In this document: in pieces, positions 11,936 to 23,116 of the stretch
How positions within the stretch are numbered: position 1 is the first letter of the stretch
Layout: each line of letters begins with the position of its first letter
Program-made: the position numbers and the translations under genes
Assembly (NCBI GenBank): GCA_036898215.1
Contig: CM072555.1
Coordinates: 17,725,684 to 17,789,683 of the forward strand
Reading direction: 5' to 3'
DNA from: Platycarya strobilacea
Lineage: Eukaryota; Streptophyta; Magnoliopsida; Fagales; Juglandaceae
Length of the DNA: 64,000 nt
The notes under the pieces: generated by a model
The model's input: only the letters and a program-made list of their open reading frames with translations
Databases searched by the model: none
Told to the model about the DNA's origin: nothing

Positions 11936-12371
11936 ACTTTAAATGAAGCCATTGTTAATAGAAAAAAAAATAATAATAAAAAACGTTGTTAATCGGATAT
12001 ATATTCACAGATGCGATGCTCTTCATCTTCTTTGTCTTATCCACCGTCCATATTCTTCTTGGCTGGTTTCGAACGCTTCATCTTCTCCATCGTCCCTTGA
12101 TCTTGGTTATGATTCAGATTTCAGTCCAAGTGTTTTGCTCCTACAAGGACATCATGCACGTGTTCTTCTTGTTCCTCATCATTGGTCCCTTGCATATTCT
12201 TCAATATTAACCACTAGCTTGATTTATGCATATAATTTCTTGATGTACGTTGGTGATTTTTGAAATTTGGTTTGGTTTGGTTTTTTGTTTGTAGGTAATT
12301 TTGGAAATCAGCTTTTTACTGCTGGGTGACTTTGACTATCAAAAATCTTTTTTTACCACTTGATTTTTGTG

Positions 12372-12860
12372 TTTTTTTAAGCGATTTTGGCAATCACTTC
12401 TGAGTTTCCGACGTTTTGATTGGCCTTCGACAATTCCGATCATTTTTTAAATAAAAATATTATTTATATACGATTTATATATTTTTTGCATACACGTCAC
12501 ATAAAAATAATATTTTTATGTATTATTTAATTTAATTATTCATATATTTTATTTTTATTTTTCTCTCATCATATTTTTATATTTTTTTCAATATAATTTT
12601 TGACTTTAGTTTTTTTTAAGTGATTTTGGCAATCACTTCCGAGTCTCTGACGTTCTGATTGGCCTACAACAATTCCAATCATTTTTTAAATAAAAATATT
12701 ATATATATACGATTTGTATATTTTTTGTATACACATTACGTAAAAAATAGTATTTTTACATATCATCTAATTTAAGTATTCATATTTTTTATTTTTATTT
12801 TTATTTTTCTTTTATCATGTTTTTATTTTTTTTCAATCTAATTTTTTAAATATTTTGATT
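12372..12860. repeat. Tandem duplication, about 240-bp unit, two copies
   Basis: The block at 12372-12610 recurs at 12611 to about 12860. Both start with a T run, then AAG(C/T)GATTTTGGCAATCACT, then TTCTGATTGGCCT-like sequence, then a long AT-rich part with ATAC(G/A)ATTT(A/G)TATATTTTTT. By eye the copies differ at roughly one base in seven, so the duplication is not recent. Confidence 0.85.
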
Positions 12861-13230
12861 GATGTAATAATAATATCACATCACCAATTTTACAAAAAAA
12901 AATGTACGGAACCATGTATATGTAACATTATTTTTCTTTAAATGGTTCATTTTTCAATTGATTTGCAGCTGCATGTCGACTTCATGCAATAAAAAAAATA
13001 CTAGCATTTCGTCATCCAACCAATCCGGCTACTCCTTTGGGGCCTAGTCTCGCTCAAATCTTGGCGGAGACCAGAGAGTTATGTGAATTTTTTAATTGAT
13101 TGACTTGTTGTCCATGTGCTTTGAACAACTCATTTTAGCTGCTGCCTTCCAAACTCCATTATCACCCCTAAACATCCAAATGCTCTATTGACTATCCTCT
13201 TTTAACTTCATAATATAACACTTCTTGAGC

Positions 13231-13625
13231 CTTAGAATTTAGAAGGATGTGTTGTCTCTTTGATTTGTAGCGCCTTTCGTGGAATCAAGTATTTTTATAT
13301 AATTCATTAAATTTAAATAAAAATATCATTATAATATATTGTATTACATCAAATTATGCCACTTTATAAAATTATTATTATATAATTATTTTGAGATTAA
13401 AATATTTTATTAGATGTATATCCAACTAAACCATTAAACTTTGTCCCTTAGAACTTAGAAAGATCATGTGTTATCTCCTTGATTTGTAGCGTCTTCTGTG
13501 GAAGTAGGGTTATAAACAAATAAACTCACAAAATAACGTATTTTTATATAATTCATAAATTTAAATAAAAATAATTTTATAATATATTATATTCCATCAA
13601 ATTATGCCACTTTTCAAAATTTTAT
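13231..13625. repeat. Direct duplication, about 150-175-bp unit, with spacer
   Basis: Segment 13231-13380 (CTTAGAATTTAGAAGGAT, then TTTGATTTGTAGCG, then TATTTTTATATAATTCAT, ending ATCAAATTATGCCACTTT) recurs at 13447-13625 with a small insertion in the second copy. About 65 bases separate them. Confidence 0.8.
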
Positions 13626-14599
13626 CGAAAGTAAACTCTAATCATGTGGGACCAACCGACATTTATCATGCAATGCCAGCTTTATTATTTTCTAATTCTC
13701 AAGTGGCTACACCAACCTACTCTCAATCTGTAAAATATTCAGAGCCCGACGGTGGAGGATAGCTTATGATTTTAACTTTTCTTCGATGTGACACAACGTT
13801 GAGTAGGTTGTTGATTTTTATTTTTTACTTTTTCTATTAACGTACGAACGTTGAAGTTTTGAACCCCTAATATTCATATATTTTTGGTTGCTTTATATTA
13901 AAGATAAATATATTATCTTTTTATTTTTTAATGGAATACAATATTGGGGATATTACATCTCAAATAAATATAAATATACAGAATAAAATTATTATTTCTA
14001 CTCTATTTGATTTTTATTTTTGATATTTCATGTATTTTTATTTTTTTAATAATTAAAAAGTGATTATTAATTTATTAATATATATATTTTTAAAATATTT
14101 TAAAATAATAATAAATAATAATAACAAAATTTTAAAAATAAGCTCTGGAACTGTATTGATCACTGACAACATTGTAGCACGCCCCGAATATATATATATA
14201 GACGTTATCAAGATGTTAATGCATGGAAGCCATTATTGCACAATGCACAATATAAAAATGCCATTATTATACTTTATCTAATACATGAAGTCTCATCAGA
14301 TTGGCGTACCCATACGACCCACCGTTGTGGCTTCCGATCACTCGTACATCGTCTGTGGACCAGATTATTAATGCCCTAATATTTTAATTCATAAGGGAAC
14401 CTATTTAATTTTTTGGTTATTTCTTTAGTACTTGTTTTCAAATGTGAGGCTTTTTAATCAATTTCTTTTCAAGTTTTCTTTCTCCTACTTTTGAAATCAC
14501 AATAATTTCCAGCAATCAATATGGTTAAGAATATCGACGAAGAAAATGAATTTTTATATGAAGAAAATTATAAAGAAAACGATCCCATTAAGTTTTGAT

Positions 14600-14757
14600 A
14601 AGTGCAGCAATAATGACATTTATAAAGAAATAATTTAATAAATGATTGTAATTTTATATAATATATTAAATTATAAAATTATTTTTATTATAAATTAAAT
14701 ATAACTTATTATATAAAATTATATTAATTTATAAATTTATTTATTTGTAACTAAAAC
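14600..14757. mobile_element. Short MITE-like element, copy 4 (inverted)
   Basis: Read in reverse from about 14757 it starts AATGTTTTAGTTACAAAT, resembling the ACTTTAGTCACAAAT start of copy 1, and carries AAATTATTTTTATTATAAA internally as copy 1 does. It lies immediately outside the Copia 5' LTR. Confidence 0.4.
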
Positions 14758-14766
14758 ATTTTTCAT

Positions 14767-15847
14767 TATTAAGTCAATCAACATTCAAGAGGATATTACA
14801 GCCTAACCACAACACACTACTACAGCAAAGAACTCCTCACACAAGTCATGTGCACAAGGACAACCACAACCAGACGCAAGGACCTCTACACCTACCAATG
14901 AGAGAGCTGCACTTGTCAAGCTCTAGAGTACTCTTTTATATTCATTTAGTGAATGTTAGGGGTGATAATATATGACACGATACGTTAATACGAAACGAAA
15001 ACACGACACGATAAAAAGGGGTTAGTATTTAACCCTAACAGGTTTCGGGTCAATTCGTGTCAACCCGTTAAGATACGTTAAGAAATTTGAATTTACTTTT
15101 ATACCCTTGAGCTAAACTTAAAAAAATTCTAATTTAAAATTAGTTTTATACTCTTAGACATTTTGCTATCCCATTTAAGTATTTATTAAAAAGTCATTAA
15201 CGAGTTAACTCATTGTTATTTAATATGTTTGGGTATAATTTTAATATTTTACAATGTATAGATCATATTTGTGTATTTATCATATTTTATAGTGTACTAC
15301 TTATTGAATTGTAATTTTAAGATTGTAATTTGTAATTAATTTTTTATATTTTATAACTATTATTTATGTTTTAATATTTATATAAAATCAATTAGGTTAA
15401 ACTCAAACGGGTCACTAACGGATTTGTAGGTTGAAACGGGTCAGATCGTGTTGTATCATGTCGTGTCGTGTAGTGTCAAAAGTTTTAACGAGTTTTAACG
15501 GGTCGTATCGTGTCAACTCGTTATTTTAACGAGTTGTATTAGGGTTGAAGTTTTTGACACAAAATTCTTATAGAGTCATGTTCGTGTTGACTCTTTAAAC
15601 ATTATGTACATGCCTTGACACGACACGAATACGACCCGTTAACATGTTTTGACACCCCTAGACTGAATGTGAGCCATAAGATTCATTAACATATTCTTGA
15701 ACAAGTCTGTATAAATAGTCATCAGAATGTAATGAACAGTGAAATAGAGAAATAATAAACAAAGATAGAAAGTGAAATTTTCTCACATTCTTTTCGTCAA
15801 GCACCTGTAGTGTATACTGTTATTTCTATTTTCAGTATATTTTCACA
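14767..15847 (+). repeat. Copia 5' LTR, split by a hAT-type insertion
   Basis: LTR parts are 14767-14955 and 15662-15847, together about 375 bases, matching the 3' LTR at 20963-21331 in order and content. A TATAAATAG box lies near 15710-15718, and GTAATGAACA(G/A)TGAAATAGAG follows in both LTRs. Confidence 0.9.
14956..15661. mobile_element. Non-autonomous hAT-type element inside the Copia 5' LTR
   Basis: The ends are TTAGGGGTG and CACCCCTAG, giving inverted repeats of the hAT type (TAGGGRTG). The flanks AGTGAATG (14948-14955) and ACTGAATG (15662-15669) fit an 8-bp target duplication with one change; the intact 3' LTR has a single GAGTGAATGTGAGCC there. Internal sequence is rich in ACACGACACGA and AACGGGTCGTATCGTGTC-like motifs on both sides, a subterminal repeat pattern. 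No transposase remains. Confidence 0.85.
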
Positions 15848-16543
15848 TGGTATCATAGCCTCTTTAGGACCAACGTCCATCTCTTTCTCACTCTTCTCCT
15901 CAGTTTTACACTTTCATTCCTTTTTTTTTTGAAACTTCTTTCTCATTTCACTTTCTCGATCTCCCCTATCTATCCATGGCGAATCTTGAATCTTCTGAAA
16001 TATCTTATGGGTCTCCATCACCTTCTCTTAACCTACTAAGTTTTTGATTTTCTCCTGAATCACGAATCTAGGATTACCTATCAAATCTCCTTCATTCTTT
16101 CGGGCCCTAATATTACTGTAAACACTGTCTCTCGACAGCCTTAACCCCCATTTAATTGAGGCAGCCTCAAACACTATCACTCTCTATTTCTATTTTTAGC
16201 ATACTTTCACATGGTATCACAACCTCTTTAGGACCAACGTCCATATATTTCTTACTCTCCTCCTTGGTTTTACACTTTCCTTCCTTTTTTTTGTCAAACT
16301 TCTCCCTCATTTCACGTTCTTAGTCTGCACTTTCTCTGTCTCCCCTACTTTTCCATGGCGAATCCCGAGTCTTTCAAAATATCTCATGGGTCTCCATCAC
16401 TTACGCTCAACCCACCAAATTTTTGATTTTCTCTTGAATCACGAATTCAAGATTACCCATCAAACCTCCTCCTTTCTCTCAGGCACTGATACTACTGTAA
16501 ATAATGTTTCTCGGTAGCCTCAACCCCCCTCTAATCGAGGCAG
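15821..16543 (+). repeat. Tandem duplication of LTR end, primer site and gag start
   Basis: The block from TATTTCTATTTTCAG in the LTR end through the primer-binding site, the leader and the gag start (ATG at 15976) to GAGGCAG at about 16164 recurs at 16185-16543, with a second primer site at 16212-16224 (TGGTATCACAACC) and a second gag ATG at 16355. Units are about 364-379 bases. Both copies hold the same in-frame context MANxESxxIS.GSPS. Confidence 0.88.
15848..15860 (+). other. Copia primer-binding site (initiator tRNA-Met type)
   Basis: TGGTATCATAGCC follows the LTR end directly. It matches the TGGTATCAGAGC primer site, complementary to the 3' end of initiator methionine tRNA, that is typical of plant Copia elements, with one change. 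Confidence 0.85.
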
Positions 16544-17030
16544 GGGGAATGGGAACTTCACACGAGGTTGCCGTGGTTATGGCAACCCTCATGGAGGTTT
16601 TAACCCCTCTCAAAATCGATCTCTTAGTCGACTCGTATGCCAGGATTGTCAAAAACCTAGTCACACGACTTTTACATGCTATTATCGTTTCACTCATGGC
16701 TATCAAGCCCCTTTTCCCAACTCATTTGCTGCCAACTACATCATTGTTGCCTCTCTTGCTGTGAACAACAATACTTGGTTTCCAAATACAGTGGCAACGA
16801 ATCATTTTATTGCAGATTTTGCTAATCTAAACTTGGATGCAGCATCATATCAGGATTCTGACCAAGTTAGCATTAGAGATGGCTCAATACTTTCCATTCA
16901 GAATATTGGACCTGCTCAGTTTCAATCCTCCTCTAGCAATTTCTTACTTCATAAACTTTTACATGTTCCTTCTACTACTCGCAATTTACTTTTAGTTCGT
17001 CAATTTGTCTTAATAACTTGGTTTTCTTAG
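16355..17030 (+). pseudogene. Copia gag and protease remnant
   Basis: Near 16520-16690 an arginine/glycine-rich stretch (RGRGNGNFTRG) precedes a Cys-rich CQDCQKPSHTTFTCYY, a decayed zinc knuckle. From 16760 the frame NNNTWFPNTVATNHFIAD matches the start of Copia proteases, where the usual D(S/T)GAT motif reads NTVAT, so the catalytic Asp is lost. LLHVPSTTRNLLLVRQF matches the conserved protease C-terminal part. Frameshifts separate the pieces. Confidence 0.8.
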
Positions 17031-17049
17031 AGTTTCATTCCGATTATTT

Positions 17050-17920
17050 TCTTGTGAGGAATATACCCAGGAGCCACTTCTTCGGGGTCACGTTAGAAAT
17101 GGACTCTATGAACTTCTAGTTGGTGTTTTGGCCCAGCAAGTTTCGGCCTTCTCCACTTGTCCTCCTCAAGCTATGCTTGGTGAATGTACCTCCACACAAA
17201 TCTGGCACTCCTGCCATGGCCACTCTTGCCCCCAAACCACTAACCAGACCATTAAGACTTTTAATCTTCTCGTTACGCCTCATACCTAGCTCCAACCTTG
17301 CACCACTTGCCCCCAAGCCAAATCTCACTCTCTCTCTCATCCACTCACCCTCTTTAGGTCTCTTAAACCTTTTAGTCTTTTATTTTTAGATGTATGGGGA
17401 CAGGTGCCTGTGCCCTCCTCTAGTGGATGTCACTTTTATTTATCTATAGTTGATGACTATTCTAATTATATTTGACTTTTTCCTCTTCAAGTAAAGTCAA
17501 ATACTTCTTGTATTTTTTTAGCCTTTTATAAATATGTGATAAACTTCTTTTCTTTAAGCATCTCCTCAATTCAAACCGACGAAGGTGGGGAATTTCGGTC
17601 CTTACACAAAGTTTTTTAAAATTATGGCATAGACCACCATCTCACATGTCCCTATTCACATGCCCAAAATGGCATGGTTGAAAGGCGACATCACCACATC
17701 ATTGAGACCGGGCTATCTCTCTTGGCCCATGCCTTCATACCTCAAAAATTTTGCGTTGAAGTTTTTCTCATGGCGATTTTTCTCATTAATCAAATGCCCA
17801 CTCTCAATCTTAATTCACAAATCATCTCACCAACTTCTTTTTTTGAAAAAAACCTGGCTACGATTTTTCAAGGATTTTTGGGTGTTTATATTGGCCCAAC
17901 TTGAGGTCATTTAACCAACA
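17050..17920 (+). pseudogene. Copia integrase remnant
   Basis: Fragments in shifting frames: a pre-integrase part near 17060-17330, then LLFLDVWGQVPVPSSSG at 17375-17425 (core domain start with the first Asp), FYLSIVDDYSNYI with a stop, IQTDEGGEFRSL with the second Asp region near 17570, and HLTCPYSHAQNGMVERRHHH near 17640-17690, which holds the third catalytic residue (Glu in VERRH). The frame ends in the usual region before GCLCYPHTRPY-like sequence. Confidence 0.85.
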
Positions 17921-18539
17921 TAAACTTGACTTTTATTCAAATCCCTGTCTTTATGGGCTATAGCTCAGATCATAAGAACTAATTGTGCTTTCACCTATCC
18001 ACCAGTCGAACGTACACATCTTGGGATGTCCAATTCCATGATTATACATTTTTCTTTTCCTCATAAAACCTAGCCCAAATGACCGAACTCCTCTAGTGTT
18101 GTAAATCCATCTCTCGGTCCTACATGCTTTGCCCCTTGACTTCCAGGCCTGTTTCCCTCAACACTTGGCCTGCTTACTTACAACTCATCCGCCCACTCAG
18201 TTCCCCAACCCGTGCCCATTTTGAGTATAATTACTTCCCCATCCTACACCCAACCTCACTCAACATCTCTCCCTCAACCCCATCCTTCTCAACATTTCTC
18301 TCCTAACCCAACATTTGGCACCTTTAATCCTAGCTTCTTATTCTCCTTCCCTCCATTTCGTGCCGCGACCAGAGAGCACCCTCTCTTAGCCACCCTCCTC
18401 CTCCATAGATCCCATGATTACATGGTCTTGCAACCATATCCAATGCCCTCTCTGATGCTTTGATGGCACCATACCCTACCCGATCCCTAAACCTTCACTC
18501 AATCTCACTTCCATATCTTCCCATGTTCTAGAGGAGCCC

Positions 18540-20265
18540 TCCTCATTCATGGAAGCCTCCAAATTTCTGGAGTGGAGGGCGGCTATGGCCTTCGAATTTA
18601 AGGCCTTACTCCATAACCGAACCTAGGATCTTGTCTCCCACTCAGTCAGCCTTGATGTCCTTGGTTCAAATCGGGTTCTTAAGGCGAAAAGGCTTGCTGA
18701 CAGCACCCTTGAGTGCCGCAAAGCACACTTAGTGATTTAAGGGCTTCATCAACAAGTTGATATTGATTTCTTGAAAATCTTCAGTCCAGTTGCCAAACCG
18801 GTGACCATTCACCTCTTACTCTCCATTGCTGTGAACTTTGCGTGGCCTCTATATCAATTAGATGTTCAAAATGCATTTCTCCACGGCGACCTTGAGGAAG
18901 TGGTTTACATGCGGCAGTAGTCTGTTTTTGCGAACCCGGATTATCCCACTCACATTTACAAGCTACGTAAGTCTCTCTATAGTCTCAAACAAGCCTCTAA
19001 GACTTGGTTCTCGAAATTAAGCAATAAATTGTTGTTTCTTGGTTTCTCGGCATCTAAGACTGATTCTTCATTATTTTATTTTTGAAATCATGCTAATTCT
19101 ATATCTATGCTGGTGTACGTGGACGATATTATTGTTACTGGTTGTAACACAAATTTAATTTCTGACTTTATTTCATCTTTGCTTGCATCTTTCCATGTTA
19201 AAGACCTAAGGCCTCTACATTATTTCCTACGGATTGAAGTGTTCAGAAAGTTGTATCTGTCCCAAACTAAGTACGAGAACTGCTAAAGATACAAAGATAT
19301 TTCACAAAGAGACTCCACAAACTGACATGGCATAAGTGTCACGTCATTTTTTTAAGAAGGTGAGTAGTCACCTTCCCTGTACGACATCCATTTTCCAGTT
19401 TTCACTTTTGAACTCTTGGCCGATGTCTGCAAGCTATTATCCAAATTTGTTCGACCTCCAGATACCTCTCTCTTTGATCTCTCTCTATACCTATCAACTT
19501 TTTCGCTTCCAAATTTCTTCGATGTCCAAATACAATCCAACGCCCAATTTTTTTTTAAACTTATATTAAAGCAACCATAATAGAGTCTAGCTCTTTACAA
19601 TCCAATGTCCAAATTGTTGTTTGTTATTTTTTAACAATCCAAGCATAGTTGCAGCCTTTACTATTTCTATGCTCGAATTTTAGAACTACCGGATCTAACA
19701 AAAGCAATCAGAAGTTATATTCATTAAAGGAGAAAATTTTAAGTGAGCTAAATAAAATCAACATGTGTTGAGCTAAATAGAGAAAGCCCAAGAAGAACGT
19801 TCAACATTCCTATCAATGTAAGAATTTTTATTTAATTTTCCTAAATCAACCCAGGTAATAAAAATTTATAATCATGTCAATAAGGAACTTAATCTCATTG
19901 TGTGATTGAAAGGTGAGGAGAGAGAGAGAGAGAGAGCAGCAAGAGGAGGAAGGGAGACCAACAGGCGGTGTGATTCTCACAGGTAAGAGATGGCGACGAC
20001 GACGGTTGGAAAAGAAAGGGAGCAGGGGAAGGAAAAAAAAAAGCAACTATCGTGGGGGAGGGGGGAAGAGAGAGAGAGAAATGGAGGAGAAGAAAGTAAC
20101 CAATAAAAACTTTACACTTCATTGTGTGGAATTTGTTTGTGGAATTTATTTGTGGCTAAAGAGTTTTTCAACTAAGTACATCACCGACCTACTGAAAACA
20201 ACCAACATGCACAATTCCAAGTCTGTCTCCACCCCTATGGGCCATTAAGGCAGATATAGTCTGGT
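18540..20265 (+). pseudogene. Copia reverse transcriptase remnant, split by a Mutator-like insertion
   Basis: Part 1 (18540-19274) shows EASKFLEWRAAMAFEFKAL, FSPVAKPVTIHLLLSIA, YQLDVQNAFLHGDLEEVVYM and the catalytic box MLVYVDDIIVTG near 19105-19140 (YVDD present). Part 2 resumes at 20171 with the same ACTAAGTAC bases, giving SQTKY then ITDLLKTTNMHNSKSVSTPM. Between them lies 896 bases of foreign DNA. Stops occur at several points, for example after HNRT near 18625. Confidence 0.88.
19275..20170. mobile_element. Non-autonomous Mutator-like element in the Copia RT
   Basis: Flanked by perfect 9-bp direct repeats ACTAAGTAC (19266-19274 and 20171-20179), the length produced by Mutator-like transposases. 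The ends are imperfect inverted repeats: left GAGAACTGCTAAAGATACAA, right in reverse TGAAAAACTCTTTAGCCACA, and both go on to a CACAAA motif. Inside are a GA-rich microsatellite near 19913-19936 and no recognisable transposase. The frames seen at 19846-20248 are low-complexity by-products. Confidence 0.82.
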
Positions 20266-20289
20266 CTTCCTTTAATGACCCTCAATTAT

Positions 20290-20940
20290 ACTGTAGTGTT
20301 GTAGGGAGTCTTTAGAATCTCTCTTTCACCCGCCTAGATATCTCTTTTGCCATTAATAAAATCTGCCAATTCATGCATTGTCCTAGGATTCCTCATTGGC
20401 AAACAGTCAAACGTATTTTTCGTTATTTGGGTTTGATTTCCCATGTTGGCTTACAATTTTGCCACTTTCTCCTCATTTACATTCTCTGCCTTCTCAGATG
20501 CTGACTAGTCCGGATGCCTCGATTATCGCAAGTTTACTGGTAGATTCTGTGTGTACTTGGTTCACACCTTGTATCATGAGAATCTAAAAAGCAACCTACC
20601 AGTGCTCGATTCTCTACTGACACAGAATATAAAGAAGTTGCCAACACTACTTGTGAACTTCTTTGGTTACAATCTCTCTAGGGTGAACTTGGTATTTTCT
20701 TGCCTAATCCTCCTACACTGTGGTGATAATTTAGGAGCAACATACATGTCTGTCAATACAGTTTTACACTCACGTACAAAACACGTTGAACTAGACTACC
20801 ACTTTATGCATGAGCTAGTTGCTGCGAAAATACTTTGTGTATCATTTGTTCCCAGCAAGGACCAGCTGGCTGACATATTTACAAAGTCATTTTCGCTGCT
20901 CGCTTTGAATTACTTTAAGAAAGCCTCCCCATTTCTTTAG
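20290..20940 (+). pseudogene. Copia RNase H remnant
   Basis: Shows FTRLDISFAINKICQFMHCP, PHWQTVKRIFRYLG, the (S/T)DTEYKEVANTTCELLWLQSL region near 20620-20685 and HVELDYHFMHELVAAKILCV then PSKDQLADIFTKSF at 20785-20895. These are the conserved Copia RNase H blocks in order. Reading frames shift at least three times. Confidence 0.87.
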
Positions 20941-20950
20941 TGCCGCTTGA

Positions 20951-20962
20951 TTCGAGGGGAGC
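20951..20962 (+). other. Copia polypurine tract
   Basis: A purine-rich TTCGAGGGGAGC lies directly before the 3' LTR, where plus-strand DNA synthesis would be primed. Confidence 0.7.
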
Positions 20963-21331
20963 TATTAAGACAATCAGCAATCAAGAGGAGAATACGGCCA
21001 TGCCACAACACACTGCTGCAGCAAAAGACTCCTCACACAAGCTATGTGCACAAGACACAAGGCATGCACACAAGGACAACCACAACCAGCCACACTTGTA
21101 GACCAATGAGTGAGCTACACTTTTCAAGTTCTAAAGTATTCTTTGAGTGAATGTGAGCCAAAAGATTCATCAACATATTCTTATACAAGTTTGTATAAAT
21201 AGTCATCACAATGTAATGAACAATGAAATAGAGTAATAATATACAAGGATAGAAAGAGGAATTTTCTCACATTCTTTTCATCAAGCACCTGTAGTGCACA
21301 CTATCATTTCTATTTTCAACATACTTTCACA
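20963..21331 (+). repeat. Copia 3' LTR, uninterrupted
   Basis: 369 bases, TATTAAG to TTTCACA, with a TATAAATAG box near 21193-21201. It provides the empty-site reference that reveals the hAT-type insertion in the 5' LTR. Confidence 0.9.
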
Positions 21332-23079
21332 CTCACAAATTTTTATATCATAAGCTTGAATGAAGCCTTTCTCCATAAATGTTTTAAGGTATCTACCAAC
21401 AACTCTTTGATCTAGAACTAGAAGGCATATTCGTTAAACACTTCTATATGAAAGCAATATACTACAGGTCATCTTTTTTTTAATTGATTTCTCATTTTTG
21501 TTTTGATTTTATTTTGCTAAATTGCTAGTTGTTAGTCAATTTTATTTCCTATATCCTATGGTTTATAAAATGTCACTTTTTGCTTTGTTTTTTTTTTTTT
21601 TTTTTTGGGAGGGGGAATTTGAAGTAACATGGTTTAGAAAAGAATTTAATTAATTCTATTATACTACAATGATTAAACACTGAAATAAACTTTAAACACC
21701 CGAATGTATTGTATATATAGTATAATATTATTCACATTTGTTATCATTAGCTTCAAAAAAGTGTTTGACACTAAACTTAGAATAAGCTTTGGCAAAAGCA
21801 ATAGATGCTCCACATTCCACTAATTGGATTGAGATCTTTTCTCTCTCCCTCTATTTTTTTCTCTAGGTATAATCGTTATGTCAGGGTTTTTTTTTTTTTT
21901 TATTGTTTTTTTTTTCAGCTCACCGGGGGGAGGGGGTTGGACTTTTGGCTCCACCCACCTCCCTCTCTCGCCAGTTTTGGATGCCGCTTAAGCCTGTCTT
22001 TTTCCTAATTTTTTGTTAATTTTTTCCTAGTAGCTTCGAAACTAATTGATCTGTTGTTTTTCGGCGAGCAAGGGCTGACACGTGCTCACCATTGGCCTCT
22101 CTAGGCGCTAATCTTTAAGTCAATAGAAGAAATTTGTCCATTCGAGCAATGTGTTCGCCTCATGCGCGGCTTAAGCCGTGAGCGAGTTTCACGAGTCGTT
22201 GCGTCTGAGAAAGATTTCCTGCTACCACATGGGGCACTATTAGGATCAACGATGTTGGATCTCCTTGTTCCGACCACCCACTCCTCTCCAGGTGTTACGC
22301 ATGTCTTGCATACGCGGTTACCGCCAGTGGTGACACTCACCGATAATTCGTCTTAGTTCCCGGATGCTTTCCTATGTTCTTATTTTTTCTAACTAAGGAT
22401 CGAGTGAAAATGGACATTACAGTTCCTTCTAGTCAGCCTAGACCAATATAGTACAGCACACACCCATTCTCTGCAGCTTCCACCTGCAACCTTATAGTTT
22501 GTTCATCGGACTATCTAAAATTTATCACCAAGCAATCTTCCCTTTGAAAAATAGGTGGGAGTCAATCTTTTGGCTCTAGTCACTCATTTTATTTTTCTGA
22601 TCTTTTGTTACATTGTGTGTTGGATTTTGGAAAAAATGTAAAGGACTCTCACTCTACTAAAATTTGTTTTATGTAATTTTTAGTTTATCTAATAGAATGC
22701 TAAACTTGCCTGGAGAGAAAAAAAAAAGAGCTTTGCAAAAGTTCATCTATTTATATTATAAAACTAAAGGCCAACAACTATTCCATTTAGTTATCCCAAT
22801 CCCACGCCTTTTAAAGGAAAAAAAAAAAAACTGCTGTTACAATTCTTTAAATTCAATATAAACTATTATTAAGTGATAATATGTTAATTAATGGTTTTAA
22901 ATATAAAGATTATAATTTAGAAAGCAAGATCAAGCCTTTTGCAACACATTTCGATCATCCTGCAATAAGACTATAAAGCTTATTAGCATGACGTTACTTT
23001 AAAATAGAAAAATTTTACAAACTACAATTCCATCATACTTTTATATTCGTTATGATGAGGTGAGATAGACAATCAAATT

Positions 23080-23116
<37 letters not shown>

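Larger units (their letters stand above)
10790..14766. other. AT-rich intergenic stretch with small repeats
   Basis: No convincing gene. It holds two tandem duplications, a SINE-like fragment and two MITE-like elements, listed separately. Near 11680-11700 is a GC-rich hairpin-like GGGCGGGCTTCGCCCG. Open frames at 11943-12263 are short and hydrophobic and lie partly in low-complexity sequence. Confidence 0.6.
14767..21331 (+). mobile_element. Decayed Ty1/Copia LTR retrotransposon with two nested insertions
   Basis: Order on the plus strand: 5' LTR (14767-15847, interrupted), primer-binding site, gag, protease, integrase, reverse transcriptase (interrupted), RNase H, polypurine tract, 3' LTR (20963-21331). 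Integrase before reverse transcriptase is the Copia order. LTRs begin TATTAAG and end TTTCACA; the usual 5' TG appears mutated in both. By eye the LTRs are roughly 85% alike, so the insertion is old. No clear 5-bp target duplication remains. The coding region is full of stops and shifts. Confidence 0.93.

Noticed and set aside
11943..12263. Overlapping hydrophobic frames (106 and 74 codons)
   Set aside because: Two frames of the same AT/CT-rich DNA, neither resembling a known membrane protein.
19913..20248. 111-codon Arg/Glu/Gly-rich frame
   Set aside because: It spans the end of the Mutator-like insertion and runs into Copia RT; the composition comes from GA-repeat DNA.
22101..22356. Opposing frames (79 and 64 codons) in the GC-rich island
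   Set aside because: Both arise because GC-rich sequence has few stops; no domain was recognised on either strand.
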